64,000 nt of DNA from CANDOC01 sp965261725 (GCA_965261725.1 CBDHDU010000034.1:202095-266094), one strand, 5' to 3'; counted from the first letter of the stretch, positions 51,729 to 61,076 are shown. Translations and numbers: made by a program. Notes: generated by a model not told the origin, from the letters alone.

Positions 51729-52880
51729 ATGGTTAAGATTGCAAAACTTGAAGTGCTGCCGGTTTCAGTGAAGAGTACCAACTGGGATCAGAGCACCGTT
51801 GTAATCAAAGTCACTGACGAAAATGGTCTGGTGGGCATCGGCGAAGCCGATGGCCCTACCGATGTCGTCAGTGCTTATATCAATCAGGATACCGCTCATT
51901 GCTGGAGCCAGAACTTCAGTGAAATGCTGATCGGACGCGATCCGGTTGAGCTGACTGCTAACTGGGACTGCATGTATAACGGTTCCATCTGGCAAGGTGC
52001 CCGTGGTCTGGGTCTGTTTGCTATATCCGGTATTGATATGGCGCTGTACGATCTGGCTGGCAAGCAGAAAAACGTACCTGCTTACAAACTACTGGGTGGT
52101 GCGCAGCGTGACAAGCTGACCCCATACTTTACTCTCTATCCGTCTTACAGCAGTGACAAGCCGCTGTTTGAACAAATGTCTGAATGGGAAGAATTGATTG
52201 GCAAGGCGCAGGATATGGGTGCCAAAGCATTCAAACTAGCGATTTTTGCCAATGATGTCAGCGATACCAGGCTGGTGAAGTTTATCAAGCAGTGTCGTCA
52301 GTTTGCTGGCTACGACGCTGACATGATGATTGACTTCCTGTACCGCTGGCGTGACCCGTATGCAGCATTGAGAGTTCTGAACAAGCTGGAAGACGAAGAG
52401 TTGTACTTCGCTGAAGCTGTACTGCAGCACGACCATATGCAGGCACATCGTATTCTGGCTGAAAAATCCTCTACCCGTATCTGCGGTGCGGAAATGGCAA
52501 CTACCCGCTGGGAATGCAAACAGTGGATTGAAGAAGCCAAGGTAGCAATTCTGCAGCCGGATCTGAACCGTGCTGGTGGTTTGACTGAACTGCGTCGTAT
52601 TGCTGATATGGGTGAGCTGTTCGGTGTTCAGGTAATGCCGCATGGCTGGAAGACGGGTATCTCTGCCGCCGCAGGTTGTCACTTCCAGGCAGCAGCGAAA
52701 GATGCAACCTACTTCGAGTACCTGCATCCGAACCTGTACAATGGTCCGCTGCGCCAGCATCTGGTTACACCTGAGCCGGAACTGAAAGATGGTCATTTCG
52801 ACCTGCCAACAGCGCCGGGTCTGGGTATTGAGCTGAATGAAGACTATCTTCAGGAAATCAGCCAGCCAAAAGCGGCATAG
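51729..52880 (+). CDS. Enolase-superfamily enzyme, mandelate racemase-like (second of two)
   Basis: A 383-residue enolase-superfamily enzyme distinct from the first. Probable metal ligands are Asp in MMIDFLYRW, Glu in YFAEAVLQ and Glu in CGAEMATTR. The catalytic His is seen in VMPHGWKTGI, with ILQPDLNRAGGLTELRRIAD before it. The second strand is AFKLAIF (K-x-A). This looks like a dehydratase-type member of the mandelate racemase subgroup, with the full ligand set that the first enzyme lacks. It is the last gene of the operon and is followed by a strong terminator. Confidence 0.8.
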   Translation: MVKIAKLEVLPVSVKSTNWDQSTVVIKVTDENGLVGIGEADGPTDVVSAYINQDTAHCWSQNFSEMLIGRDPVELTANWDCMYNGSIWQGARGLGLFAISGIDMALYDLAGKQKNVPAYKLLGGAQRDKLTPYFTLYPSYSSDKPLFEQMSEWEELIGKAQDMGAKAFKLAIFANDVSDTRLVKFIKQCRQFAGYDADMMIDFLYRWRDPYAALRVLNKLEDEELYFAEAVLQHDHMQAHRILAEKSSTRICGAEMATTRWECKQWIEEAKVAILQPDLNRAGGLTELRRIADMGELFGVQVMPHGWKTGISAAAGCHFQAAAKDATYFEYLHPNLYNGPLRQHLVTPEPELKDGHFDLPTAPGLGIELNEDYLQEISQPKAA

Positions 52881-52901
52881 TTAATTTGTCACAGACTGTA
52901 T

Positions 52902-52946
52902 AAAAAGCGGAAGATACATGCCTTGTGTCTTCCGCTTTTTTTTGTA
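52902..52946 (+). terminator. Intrinsic terminator of the FAD/BCCT operon
   Basis: AAAAGCGGAAGATACA pairs with TGTGTCTTCCGCTTTT around a short loop, followed by a long run of T. It lies 22 bp after the last stop codon of the operon. Strong and unambiguous. Confidence 0.9.
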
Positions 52947-52992
52947 CGGAATTACCATAAGGCTTATAAAATAAGCTGAAGGTAAAGCAAGA

Positions 52993-53865
52993 ATGTTGTC
53001 TGTATTGCGGGGGAGCCTGGCATTTGCCGGTTATGTAGTAAATACCCTGTTCTGGTTTCCCATCGTTATGGGGCTTGGTTTGGTCAAACTATTGCCGGTC
53101 CCTGCTTTGAGAAAACATATTAACTGGGTGCTGGATCATTGTGCGTCTTTGTGGATTGGTACCAATAATCTCACCCAGCGCCTGCTGGGAAGAACCAAAA
53201 TTGATACCGGGGAGTTACCCGCACTCTCAACGGAAGACTGGTACCTCGTCGTTGCCAACCATCAGTCATGGGTCGATATCCTGATTTTGCAGCGGGTGTT
53301 TAACCGTAAAATTCCCTTCCTGAAGTTTTTTCTCAAGAAAGAACTGATCTATGTGCCGTTTATGGGGCTGTTGTGGTGGGCGCTGGATTTCCCCTTTATG
53401 CGCCGCTATAGCAAAGCCTTTCTGGAAAAAAATCCTCACCTGAAAGGTAAAGATATTGAAACGACACGAGAGGCTTGTGCCAAGTTTCAAGACTTTCCTG
53501 TCAGTGTGATGAACTTTTCAGAAGGCACCCGGTTTACCGTCGAGAAACATAAAAGACAGTCATCCACTTTTAACCGGTTGCTGAAACCCAAAGCCGGAGG
53601 TATGGCATTTGCGCTGGATGCCATGGACGGAAAATTGCAAAAAATGCTGGATGTAACAATTTATTATCCTGCTGGGGTGCCGACGTTCTGGGATTTCTTA
53701 TGCGGGAAGGTGCAGCATGTGACCGTCAGGGTGAGTGAGCGTTCATTAGTCAAAATACAGAAATACAATTATCAGGATGATACCGGGCGAGAAGCCTTTC
53801 AGGGTTGGGTAAACCAAGTTTGGGAGGATAAGGATCAACTGCTTTCCGGGCTGGCTGAAAAATAG
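52993..53865 (+). CDS. 1-acyl-glycerol-3-phosphate acyltransferase-like protein (YihG-like)
   Basis: A 290-residue PlsC-fold acyltransferase that esterifies lysophosphatidic acid in the inner membrane. There are N-terminal membrane helices (about residues 5-35). The catalytic motif NHQSWVD (H-x4-D) is near residue 92, the FMRRYSK block near 137, and the EGTRFT block near 175. Length and the long hydrophobic start match YihG, a homologue of PlsC that changes acyl chain composition. It stands alone between two terminators. Confidence 0.82.
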   Translation: MLSVLRGSLAFAGYVVNTLFWFPIVMGLGLVKLLPVPALRKHINWVLDHCASLWIGTNNLTQRLLGRTKIDTGELPALSTEDWYLVVANHQSWVDILILQRVFNRKIPFLKFFLKKELIYVPFMGLLWWALDFPFMRRYSKAFLEKNPHLKGKDIETTREACAKFQDFPVSVMNFSEGTRFTVEKHKRQSSTFNRLLKPKAGGMAFALDAMDGKLQKMLDVTIYYPAGVPTFWDFLCGKVQHVTVRVSERSLVKIQKYNYQDDTGREAFQGWVNQVWEDKDQLLSGLAEK

Positions 53866-53877
53866 CATGTCTGTTGT

Positions 53878-53901
53878 CGGGTATCCTGCTGGGGATACCC
53901 G
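53878..53901 (+). terminator. Hairpin after the YihG-like gene
   Basis: CGGGTATCC pairs perfectly with GGATACCCG over a 6-nt loop, 13 bp after the stop codon. The following CTCATATATATT is not a clean T-run, so it may be a weak or Rho-assisted terminator. Confidence 0.6.
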
Positions 53902-53911
53902 CTCATATATA

Positions 53912-54740
53912 TTAATGCGGTTGTGCTACGTAACCTTTAACCAGTGCGCCAAGCTGTTGAGCACTTGGCCTGTGGTCAGCTTCCTTACGTAGACAAAAGC
54001 AGGCAATACCTTGAAGAAAGCATCTTTCAGAAAGCTGATACCACTGGTCGTTTTCTGGTAATGGTGCGCTGCACCGAGCCTCTTCGAGAGAAAGAGATAA
54101 CTGCCCGGCGGCGGGCGACAGGAATTGGCTGATATTCTTCCAGAATTTAGTATTTCCCATTTTAATACATAGCTGATGGGGGGGGCAGCATAATCCCAAG
54201 CATGATGCCGACCTCCCATATATCGGATGCGAACCCGGTGGGGCCTTTCCCTTCTCTGTTATTTATTTCGGGAGCGGCACATCTACCAGAGTGTATTTTG
54301 GTTGTATTTCTTAAGTGTTTGTTTTCCCGGGAATCTTCAACGGCCACTAGATTTCCAAGATCACCCAGCACCAGACTGCCATCTGCACGTAACAATACAT
54401 TTTCTGGTTTAAGATCCCCGTGTGCCACTTTTAAATCATGAAGGTAGTTTAGTCCGTCCAATATTCTTTCGAGACGCAGCAAGGTACGATGATCATCTGG
54501 GGAGCCCATCTCTGAGTTAATGCAATCAAGAAGGCAGTATGGGTAATACTCGAATATAAGCAGCGGGCGGTCATGTGATGTAACCAATGCTTCTATCGAG
54601 AGGATGTTCGGATGGTCAAACCTGAAAAGCTGGCTGGCTTCTGTTTTTAGTAAAGGAGAGAAGTCATCGCTATTAGGGTATTTGACGGCATACTGCTTAT
54701 CTTTATGCCTCGTCAGTAAAATCTGTGGGTCATTTCGGGT
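53912..54740 (-). pseudogene. Eukaryotic-type Ser/Thr protein kinase, frameshifted in a G8 run
   Basis: Kinase signatures are all present: the ATP-binding Lys in QYAVKYPN, the catalytic loop VAHGDLKPENVLL, VLGDLGNL at the DFG site, CAAPE at the APE site, ASDIWEVGIMLG, and, in another frame, RKEADHRPSAQQLGALV from the C-lobe. The frames separate at the G8 run 54178-54185, so one base is gained or lost. At the 5' side the frame is closed by a TGA at 54741-54743 and no glycine loop is visible, so the N-lobe start is also damaged. Such kinases may act on host targets. Confidence 0.78.
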
Positions 54741-54789
54741 TCAGGTAGCTTCCCAAGAGCATGATATAAAGCGATTTCTGCACATCTGT

Positions 54790-54836
54790 AGCAGCCACGC
54801 TCTGTCAGCTATCAGCTATTAGTTTGAGCGTGGCTG
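54790..54836 (-). terminator. Hairpin downstream of the aromatic amino acid permease gene
   Basis: CAGCCACGCTC and GAGCGTGGCTG form a perfect 11-bp stem with a 23-nt loop, just after the permease stop on the minus strand. There is no clear T-run after it. It separates the permease from the kinase remnant. Confidence 0.5.
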
Positions 54837-54850
54837 TATATTAGGAGAAT

Positions 54851-56068
54851 TTAGCCAATCGCGGGCAGCATATTCGCTGTTACTGCCAGCTGCACACCAA
54901 TAATGATAATACCCGCTGCAGAAGCCAGAACCAGAGCCGGCTTACCACCGGCAACACGATATTCCAGATCACTTCTTTGCTGACGGATTTTCCATGCCAT
55001 AGCGGCAGGCAGTAAAATAGCTGTTACGGTCAAGGCGGCAGCAGCAAAGCCTAGTGCCATAATGAAAATGCCCGGTGCATACAGAGCAGCCAGGAGTGGT
55101 GGCAGCAGAGTAATCACGATAGTCTGCAGGCGACCCTTTATGGTGTTCGGGCGTTTGGTTGCTTCAGCCAGGTAATCGAACAGGCCGAGGGTTACACCCA
55201 GAAAGGATGTAGCCAGTGCCAGCATAGCGAAAACGCTGATTAAACCAGCCATGCCTGCAGAATCGGTTGCAGCACCCAAAGAACCGGTCATGGCACTGAC
55301 AGGATCGCTGACACCATCAATAGCAGCAAAGCCAGCTTCAGACAGTACGCCGTTAGCAGAAACTTTCCACAGAATATAAACGACCATGGGTAATGTGCTG
55401 CCAATCAGTACAGCTTTACGTACGTGCTTTGCAGAACCATCAAGGTAATGAACAATGCTGGGTACCACAACGTGGTAGCCGAATGATGTGAACAGTACCG
55501 GCAGGGTAGCGAGTAGCAGGCCGTTGCCCATTACAACATGATTGGTGTTCAGGTTGGCTGGCTCTACTTCAGGCAACAGCAGAGTAAGCACAATACCCAG
55601 AGCAGCCAACATACCAATAAACAGCACCCGGTTTACCAGATCGACACCTTTAGCGCCGACAACTACGATAATGGCAACCAGCATGGCAACGGATACGCAG
55701 GCAGCAACGTGAGATAGCTCTAATCCTGTGAGTTGTTGTACGACGGAAGATAGCTGACCGGAACCACCACTGATGTAAGCGGCACAAAGCGAGTAAAACA
55801 GCATCAGCATGGCGGCAGAGTTAATCAGCTGGCCGGGCTTGCCAAAGATGCGACCCGCCATGCCATGCAGGGTTTTATCTTCCGGGCAGGCTTTGCTGAC
55901 TTCAGCTGTCAGCAAACCACTCTAGGCGGCCAGTGCCCAGACAACAATCATCATGCCCAGAGTCGGGATAAAACCAGTGGTTGCGGAAACCAGAGGAAGT
56001 GCCAGCATACCGGCGCCAATGGTGGTGCCTGCTACCAGCAGGGTGCTGCCTATCGTTTTACTTCGCAT
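54851..56068 (-). pseudogene. Aromatic amino acid permease (TyrP/Mtr-like) with an in-frame TAG
   Basis: The full frame from ATG 56068 encodes MRSKTIGSTLLVAGTTIGAG and continues in the same frame to the stop at 54851, 406 codons, except for an amber codon (plus-strand CTA at 55922-55924, codon 49). The N-terminal glycine motif and the length fit the hydroxy/aromatic amino acid permeases (TyrP, Mtr). The rest has eleven hydrophobic segments and no other defect. Translation from the TTG after the stop would lose the first helix and the substrate-binding glycine motif. Nonsense mutation, suppression or a base error are all possible. Confidence 0.8.
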
Positions 56069-56271
56069 AATACTCTCTTTAGTTACGCGCGCTTAGCTCA
56101 GCGGCGGTTCACGAAATTCGTCAGTGAGTTAAAGGAGTTTGTTTAAAGGAAGAATTCGAAAGAGGTTGTGGTTTTGTTGTCGGGCTGTCTGTTGAGTACT
56201 GCCACCACCACGTCGCCTGCGAATTGATCCTGAAAACAAGAATCCAGAACCAATGCGCCCCAATGTCGTTG

Positions 56272-57878
56272 CAGCAATTCCCGAACATTAAACGACAAAC
56301 TAATTATACTTCGGAGTGGCCAATAGAATTAGTTGGAGACGAAGAAGCCTTCTCCACCGTCGCAGAGCAGTCAATTTCTCTACATATCAAACACTGAAAC
56401 ACAAGGCTACTCAGCCTCTATGTGGTATCAAGCTCCAGGCTTTTGAGGCTGACACTTTTTCCCCTTGCGATCGCCGTAAGAAACTCTGTCCATGAATCAA
56501 TGAAGAACCAGTCGAACAAGCCCCTGATAGCGTGCCAAAGCGCTTTCTTTGATTTCGATGCTGATAACGCTTTTTGAAAAAGAGGGCAGGCAAGCTGCTC
56601 GATTTGGTCAATAAGGAAGGCGGTAAACGTCAGGCTGGCGAAGTTAGTCGCCAGGTGCATTTTACCGTGCCCGTAGTTGTGTTCCAGGTTGTAGCCTTGT
56701 GTTTTCAGTGTGTTAAACGTCTCATTCTCTATTTTCCACTTAGCGCGTCCTCCTCGCATGATTTTTGCCACGCTTTCTTTGGTGATTTCAATATCAGTCA
56801 CCCAGGTATTGGTGTACTTCTTGTCATTGGGGCTGATTTCCACGTACTCAAGGTAGTTGACCAGAATATCCTGATGGGATTTGTTGATGGGAACGCCATT
56901 GATGAACCGGAACCAATGCCGGTAGCCGTCTTCATCGGTGAATTCATAACGTGTGACCTTACCGGCGATGTCCATCTCATCGACGGCCTCATAAAGCGAC
57001 ACATGGCTGGTGTCTTTCGCGACCATAATGAAGCTGTAGTCGTAGGATTTCACCAATTTGATCGTGGGACCATCGGAGTACAAGTCGTCAAAATTCAGTA
57101 CCAACTTAAGGTGTGGGTGTTCTCTGGCAATATTCGACAGGAGCCTTTCGAGTGCTGTTTTTTCACAGTCGTTTTTTGAAGCATCGACTTGTTGAATAAT
57201 GGGTTCCGGCATTAAAGGCAGCACTTCTTTCTTGCCCGGCTTAACCAGACAGCAGCCCAATAGTTGGTGATAATACTGGGGATTCTTGCTGTCTGGCTTT
57301 TTCACACAGCACTCTGGACAATCAATTTTTCCCGAAGAAAAATGCCCCGTCCCATCAATAGGCGCAAGATAGCCTTCCTCAAAGTACTCAAACTGCCTGA
57401 GCCGCCCGGAGCGCTGAACATAGGCGAATAACGCCGTGAAAAATTTCCGCAAATACCGAGTTTCGATCGGGTCAAGCAGCTCAGCGAGGCGAGAATCACT
57501 CGGCACTCTATTGACATTGTAGAGTGATTTCAGGTTGTGAATTTTATCTGTATTCTGTACGCAGTCCTGATCAAATTTCAGCAACGACGGATATTTAAGG
57601 TGCATGACCGCCAGGCCACACATGATGGCATCATGCAGTGCGATCTTGTCATGGTTGTTCACCGGCCTAAAATCTGGAACCTTGGCAGCTTCTTTGGAGA
57701 CGACGCTGATTAGTTTTTCAGCCAGCGCTTTTTGTTGTTTTTTTGTTGAAGACACAGAGAATACGACTGTAGATGTATAGTCTGCATACTGTACCTCAAA
57801 GTCTGCGATTTAGGGAATATCAGAACTACCGCTATCCCTTGGTATCACTGGTTTTAATCAAGTGCTCGGGAATTACTG
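56272..57878 (-). mobile_element. IS element, copy 2 (1,607 bp, inverted relative to copy 1)
   Basis: The same element as at 24613-26219, in opposite orientation and equal in length. It is flanked by ATGTCGTTG at 56263-56271 and 57879-57887, a perfect 9-bp duplication different from that of copy 1. Both copies therefore come from independent insertions and have not recombined with each other since. Confidence 0.92.
56418..57755 (-). CDS. DDE transposase of the duplicated 1,607-bp IS (copy 2)
   Basis: 445 residues, identical in protein sequence to the transposase at 24736-26073. The same putative catalytic Asp, Asp and Glu regions are present and the same GTG start is used. The frame is intact. 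Identity of the copies suggests recent activity and makes this pair a likely assembly or recombination junction. Confidence 0.85.
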   Translation of the reverse strand: MSSTKKQQKALAEKLISVVSKEAAKVPDFRPVNNHDKIALHDAIMCGLAVMHLKYPSLLKFDQDCVQNTDKIHNLKSLYNVNRVPSDSRLAELLDPIETRYLRKFFTALFAYVQRSGRLRQFEYFEEGYLAPIDGTGHFSSGKIDCPECCVKKPDSKNPQYYHQLLGCCLVKPGKKEVLPLMPEPIIQQVDASKNDCEKTALERLLSNIAREHPHLKLVLNFDDLYSDGPTIKLVKSYDYSFIMVAKDTSHVSLYEAVDEMDIAGKVTRYEFTDEDGYRHWFRFINGVPINKSHQDILVNYLEYVEISPNDKKYTNTWVTDIEITKESVAKIMRGGRAKWKIENETFNTLKTQGYNLEHNYGHGKMHLATNFASLTFTAFLIDQIEQLACPLFQKALSASKSKKALWHAIRGLFDWFFIDSWTEFLTAIARGKSVSLKSLELDTT

Positions 57879-57887
57879 ATGTCGTTG

Positions 57888-58206
57888 TGATGTCAGTTTC
57901 GCTCAGTCAGCTGTTTTGCTTATGAGCGACGCTCAACAACGCCATCAGGGCTGGCGAAATCGAGCGTAATAATACGCTTGATATGTCATGTTCAGTGGTG
58001 ACCGTGATTGTGAAAATCAGAGTGCTCTTGAGTGTAGTTTTCAGACTAGCAGACTCTGGTAGACTCTGAGCATACGTATTAGTCCCTGTTGTGACACTAG
58101 AAGCTGTGAACTTTTGTCTATGCTTGTTTGTCTGATGTCGGCTGTCATAGGTGTATATATTGAACTCTGTGCTAAAGCTGAACTTTAACAGGCAAGTAAT
58201 AAAGAT
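57888..58206. other. Region between IS copy 2 and the methyltransferase gene
   Basis: About 320 bp with no gene that I can support. A 102-codon minus-strand frame (58215-57907) overlaps the methyltransferase start and has the composition of random sequence. Across the IS (56140-56271) one minus-strand frame reads FQDQFAGDVVVAVLNRQ before a stop, so a decayed gene may once have spanned this site; I cannot name it. Confidence 0.35.
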
Positions 58207-58878
58207 ATGTCTCAACCAATAACGATTTCAAAAGATGTAGAAGCCGGTCAGGCTGTTTATACGCGGATGCTGCTGCGGGTTTATGATTTGTGGGTGCTGG
58301 GGATATCCAACAGCTTTATCTGGAAATGTCCAAGCCGGATTCAGCGTGCTCAGTACAACAAACTGGTGGGAGCATCTCATCTTGATGTGGGGGTTGGTAC
58401 CGGTTATTACCTGAAACACTGCCATTTTCCTGTGGAGAAACCGCGAATCGGGTTGTTGGATCTGAACCCTAACAGTTTGACATTTACTGCCCGCCGTATT
58501 GCCCGCTATCAACCGGAGTGCTGGCGAGCCAATGTGCTTGAACCTCTGGATATTGAGACAGAACCCTTTGATTCCATCGCTGTTAATTACTTACTGCACT
58601 GTCTGCCGGGCAAGCTGGCAGAGAAGGGTGTCGTTTTTGATAATCTGCTTCCGTATCTGAAGCCAGGTGGGGTGCTGTTTGGAACGACGTTATTGAGTGG
58701 AGGGGTATTCAGAAGCTCAAAGGCAAAATCCTTGATGAGGTTCTATAACAGTAAAGGTGTTTTTTCTAATGAGCATGACAGTCTGGATCAATTGGAAGAA
58801 GCTTTAGCTCAGCGCTTCAGCGAGTTTAATGTCCGGGTTGTCGGCTGTGTGGCTTTGTTCTGGGGAAAGAGCAATTGA
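58207..58878 (+). CDS. Class I SAM-dependent methyltransferase
   Basis: A 223-residue Rossmann-fold methyltransferase. Motif I is HLDVGVGTGYYLKHC near residue 58, motif II the acidic end of IGLLDLNPNSL, and a later strand is FDSIAVNYLLHCLPG followed by LPYLKPGGVLFGTTLL. The N-terminus with VYDLWVLGISNSFIWKCP is shared with a group of small methyltransferases found beside many biosynthetic genes. The substrate is unknown. It stands alone, about 160 bp ahead of ald. Confidence 0.8.
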   Translation: MSQPITISKDVEAGQAVYTRMLLRVYDLWVLGISNSFIWKCPSRIQRAQYNKLVGASHLDVGVGTGYYLKHCHFPVEKPRIGLLDLNPNSLTFTARRIARYQPECWRANVLEPLDIETEPFDSIAVNYLLHCLPGKLAEKGVVFDNLLPYLKPGGVLFGTTLLSGGVFRSSKAKSLMRFYNSKGVFSNEHDSLDQLEEALAQRFSEFNVRVVGCVALFWGKSN

Positions 58879-59040
58879 ATTTTTATTTACTAAACACATA
58901 GGGTGGTTAGGTCTTATTTCTTTAAGTTTGGTTATATTTAGCTTTTAATACTGAAAATCTGTTTAAAATGTGAAACAAAGCTGCATGTAACGCCATATAA
59001 TTAGTATATATCACTAAATATGTTGTCTGCTGGGGGTTCT

Positions 59041-60162
59041 ATGCTGGTCGGGGTTCCAACGGAAATAAAAAATCATGAGTATCGTGTTGGTCTGACTCCC
59101 GCGGCTGTTGCGGAGTTAATAGCCAATGGACATGAGGTTTTGATTCAGGCTTCAGCCGGAGCATCCATCAGTTTCACGGATGATTTGTACCTCGAAGCAG
59201 GGGCTGAGATTGCCGATACTGCTGAAGAGGTTTTTGCCCGTGCGGATATGATTGTCAAAGTTAAAGAACCGCAGGCATCTGAGCGCGCCATGTTGCGTGA
59301 AGGTCAAACCCTTTTTACTTACCTCCACCTTGCTCCTGATATTCCCCAGACCAATGAGCTGATTCAATCCGGGGCCACCTGTATTGCCTATGAAACGGTA
59401 ACCGATGGTCATGGTCGACTGCCGTTGTTGGCTCCGATGTCAGAAGTGGCAGGCAGAATGTCGGTTCAGGCTGGAGCCCATGCATTGGAAAAATCCATGG
59501 GAGGCCGCGGAGTCTTGCTGGGCGGTGTTCCCGGCGTAGAGCCTGGAAAAGTAGTTGTCATCGGCGGCGGTGTTGTGGGTGTGAATGCAACCCGGATGGC
59601 GGTTGGTATGGGCGCTGATGTTGTTATTCTGGATCGTTCTGTTGATGTATTGCGACGTATTGATGATATGTTCGGCAACCGGGTACGCACTGTTTATTCA
59701 ACCGGGAAAAGCATTGAAGATCATGTCACTACGGCAGATCTGGTGATTGGTGCAGTATTATTGCCGGGTGCCGCCGCGCCGAAACTGATAACCCGAGAGC
59801 TGGTGGCAAAAATGAAAACAGGGGCAGCGATTGTTGATGTTGCCATTGATCAGGGTGGTTGTACCGAAACATCCAAACCGACGACCCATGCTGAGCCGAC
59901 CTATATGATTGATGGCGTAGTGCACTACTGTGTTGCGAATATGCCCGGTGGTGTAGCCAGAACCTCTACTCAGGCTTTGAATCATGCCACACTCCCTTAT
60001 GTGTTACAGCTTGCCAATCTGGGTCCGCGCAAAGCAATGGAAACTAATGTGCATTTACAGGAAGGTCTGAATGTTTGCCGGGGAATGGTGACTTACAAGC
60101 CGGTTGCTGATGCCCAGAATCTTGATTATGTACCCGCATTGGATGCTTTAGCCGGTCTCTAA
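59041..60162 (+). CDS. ald: Alanine dehydrogenase
   Basis: A 373-residue enzyme that interconverts L-alanine and pyruvate plus ammonia with NAD. It begins MLVGVPTEIKNHEYRVGLTP. Key features are VKVKEPQASERAMLREGQTL, THLHLA-type residues as FTYLHLAPD, the NAD site VVVIGGGVVGVNATRMAVGM, and VVHYCVANMPGGVARTSTQA near the end. I chose the ATG at 59041, which follows a GGGGG ribosome site, over a TTG-type start seven codons upstream. A terminator follows. Confidence 0.92.
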   Translation: MLVGVPTEIKNHEYRVGLTPAAVAELIANGHEVLIQASAGASISFTDDLYLEAGAEIADTAEEVFARADMIVKVKEPQASERAMLREGQTLFTYLHLAPDIPQTNELIQSGATCIAYETVTDGHGRLPLLAPMSEVAGRMSVQAGAHALEKSMGGRGVLLGGVPGVEPGKVVVIGGGVVGVNATRMAVGMGADVVILDRSVDVLRRIDDMFGNRVRTVYSTGKSIEDHVTTADLVIGAVLLPGAAAPKLITRELVAKMKTGAAIVDVAIDQGGCTETSKPTTHAEPTYMIDGVVHYCVANMPGGVARTSTQALNHATLPYVLQLANLGPRKAMETNVHLQEGLNVCRGMVTYKPVADAQNLDYVPALDALAGL

Positions 60163-60170
60163 TCGTACCT

Positions 60171-60198
60171 GGCCGGTCTCTGTCCAGAGGCCGGTTTT
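60171..60198 (+). terminator. Intrinsic terminator after ald
   Basis: CCGGTCTCTG pairs with CAGAGGCCGG (one G-T pair) over a very short loop, followed by TTTTATTT. It lies 10 bp after the ald stop codon. Confidence 0.8.
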
Positions 60199-60268
60199 AT
60201 TTCCATGATGCCTTCACCTCTCTATAATCCCCCACCCGAATGCAGTATCCGGTTTGAATGATTGTTAA

Positions 60269-61042
60269 ATGAACACTGAAAGCTATGACAGCCGCTTTGG
60301 TGGTATCCGCCGTTTGTACGGTGCAGAAGCACAGACCCGTTTTGCTAAAGCTCATGTTTGTGTCATCGGTATTGGCGGTGTTGGTTCCTGGGCTGCCGAA
60401 GCGTTGGCGCGTACGGGTATTGGTCGCATTACCCTGATCGATCTGGATGATATTTGTGTCACTAACACCAACCGTCAGTTACATGCACTGAACAGCACTA
60501 TTGGTCAGTCCAAGTGTGAAGTAATGGCCGAGCGTATTAGAGCTATTAACCCGGAATGCCAGTATGAAATTATTGAAGATTTTGTCACCCCGGAAAATGT
60601 TCGTGAACTGATCGACCGGGATTATGACTATGTGCTGGATGCGATCGACAGCTATCGTGTCAAAGCGCCGATTATTGCCTGCTGCAAGCGTAATAAAATT
60701 CCGGTTGTGACGGTGGGTGCTGCCGGTGGACAAGTTGACCCGACATTGATTCGCGTGGCCGACTTAACCAAAACAATTCAGGATCCCCTTGCACGCAAAC
60801 TGAAAGACCAGCTCCGTCGTTTTCATAATTTCCCCAAGTCAAAACGTTTTGGGGTGGAATGTGTTTACTCGGAAGAAGCGGCTGTTTATCCACAACCTGA
60901 CGGTTCCGTCTGTCAGCAGAAGCCAAGTGGTGATGGTTCCATGAAAATGGATTGCGAAAGCGGCTTCGGGGCGGCAACCGTTGTTACGGCAACGTTTGGC
61001 TTTTTTGCGGTATCACGTATTCTCAAAAAAATAGCGGTTTGA
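60269..61042 (+). CDS. tcdA: tRNA threonylcarbamoyladenosine dehydratase TcdA (CsdL)
   Basis: A 257-residue E1-like ATP-dependent enzyme that cyclises t6A37 to ct6A in tRNAs that read ANN codons. The nucleotide-binding site is VCVIGIGGVGSWAAEALART, then ITLIDLDDICVTNTNRQLHA and YVLDAIDSYRVKAPIIACCK. The C-terminal half has GAAGGQVDPTLIRVADLTKT. Length and motifs match TcdA. Its sulfur/E2-like partners CsdA and CsdE lie 0.9 kb away as a single fused gene, which supports the CsdA-CsdE-CsdL system. Confidence 0.9.
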   Translation: MNTESYDSRFGGIRRLYGAEAQTRFAKAHVCVIGIGGVGSWAAEALARTGIGRITLIDLDDICVTNTNRQLHALNSTIGQSKCEVMAERIRAINPECQYEIIEDFVTPENVRELIDRDYDYVLDAIDSYRVKAPIIACCKRNKIPVVTVGAAGGQVDPTLIRVADLTKTIQDPLARKLKDQLRRFHNFPKSKRFGVECVYSEEAAVYPQPDGSVCQQKPSGDGSMKMDCESGFGAATVVTATFGFFAVSRILKKIAV

Positions 61043-61051
61043 AGCTGTTCG

Positions 61052-61076
61052 AAAAGGAAGGGTAAACCCCTTCCTT
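61052..61076 (-). terminator. Terminator between tcdA and the TauE/SafE gene
   Basis: AAGGAAGGG and CCCTTCCTT form a 9-bp stem with a 5-nt loop. On the minus strand a TTTTC tract follows the stem, so it fits best as the terminator of the TauE/SafE gene; it may also slow transcription from tcdA. Confidence 0.65.

Noticed and set aside
56574..57179. A 201-codon frame opposite the IS transposase, present in both IS copies
   Set aside because: It appears twice only because the IS is duplicated. It has no recognisable domain and lies inside the transposase gene.
57907..58215. A 102-codon minus-strand frame upstream of the methyltransferase
   Set aside because: It overlaps the methyltransferase start codon, is Ser/Thr rich without a pattern, and has no recognisable domain. 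It may be part of an older decayed gene but cannot be supported.
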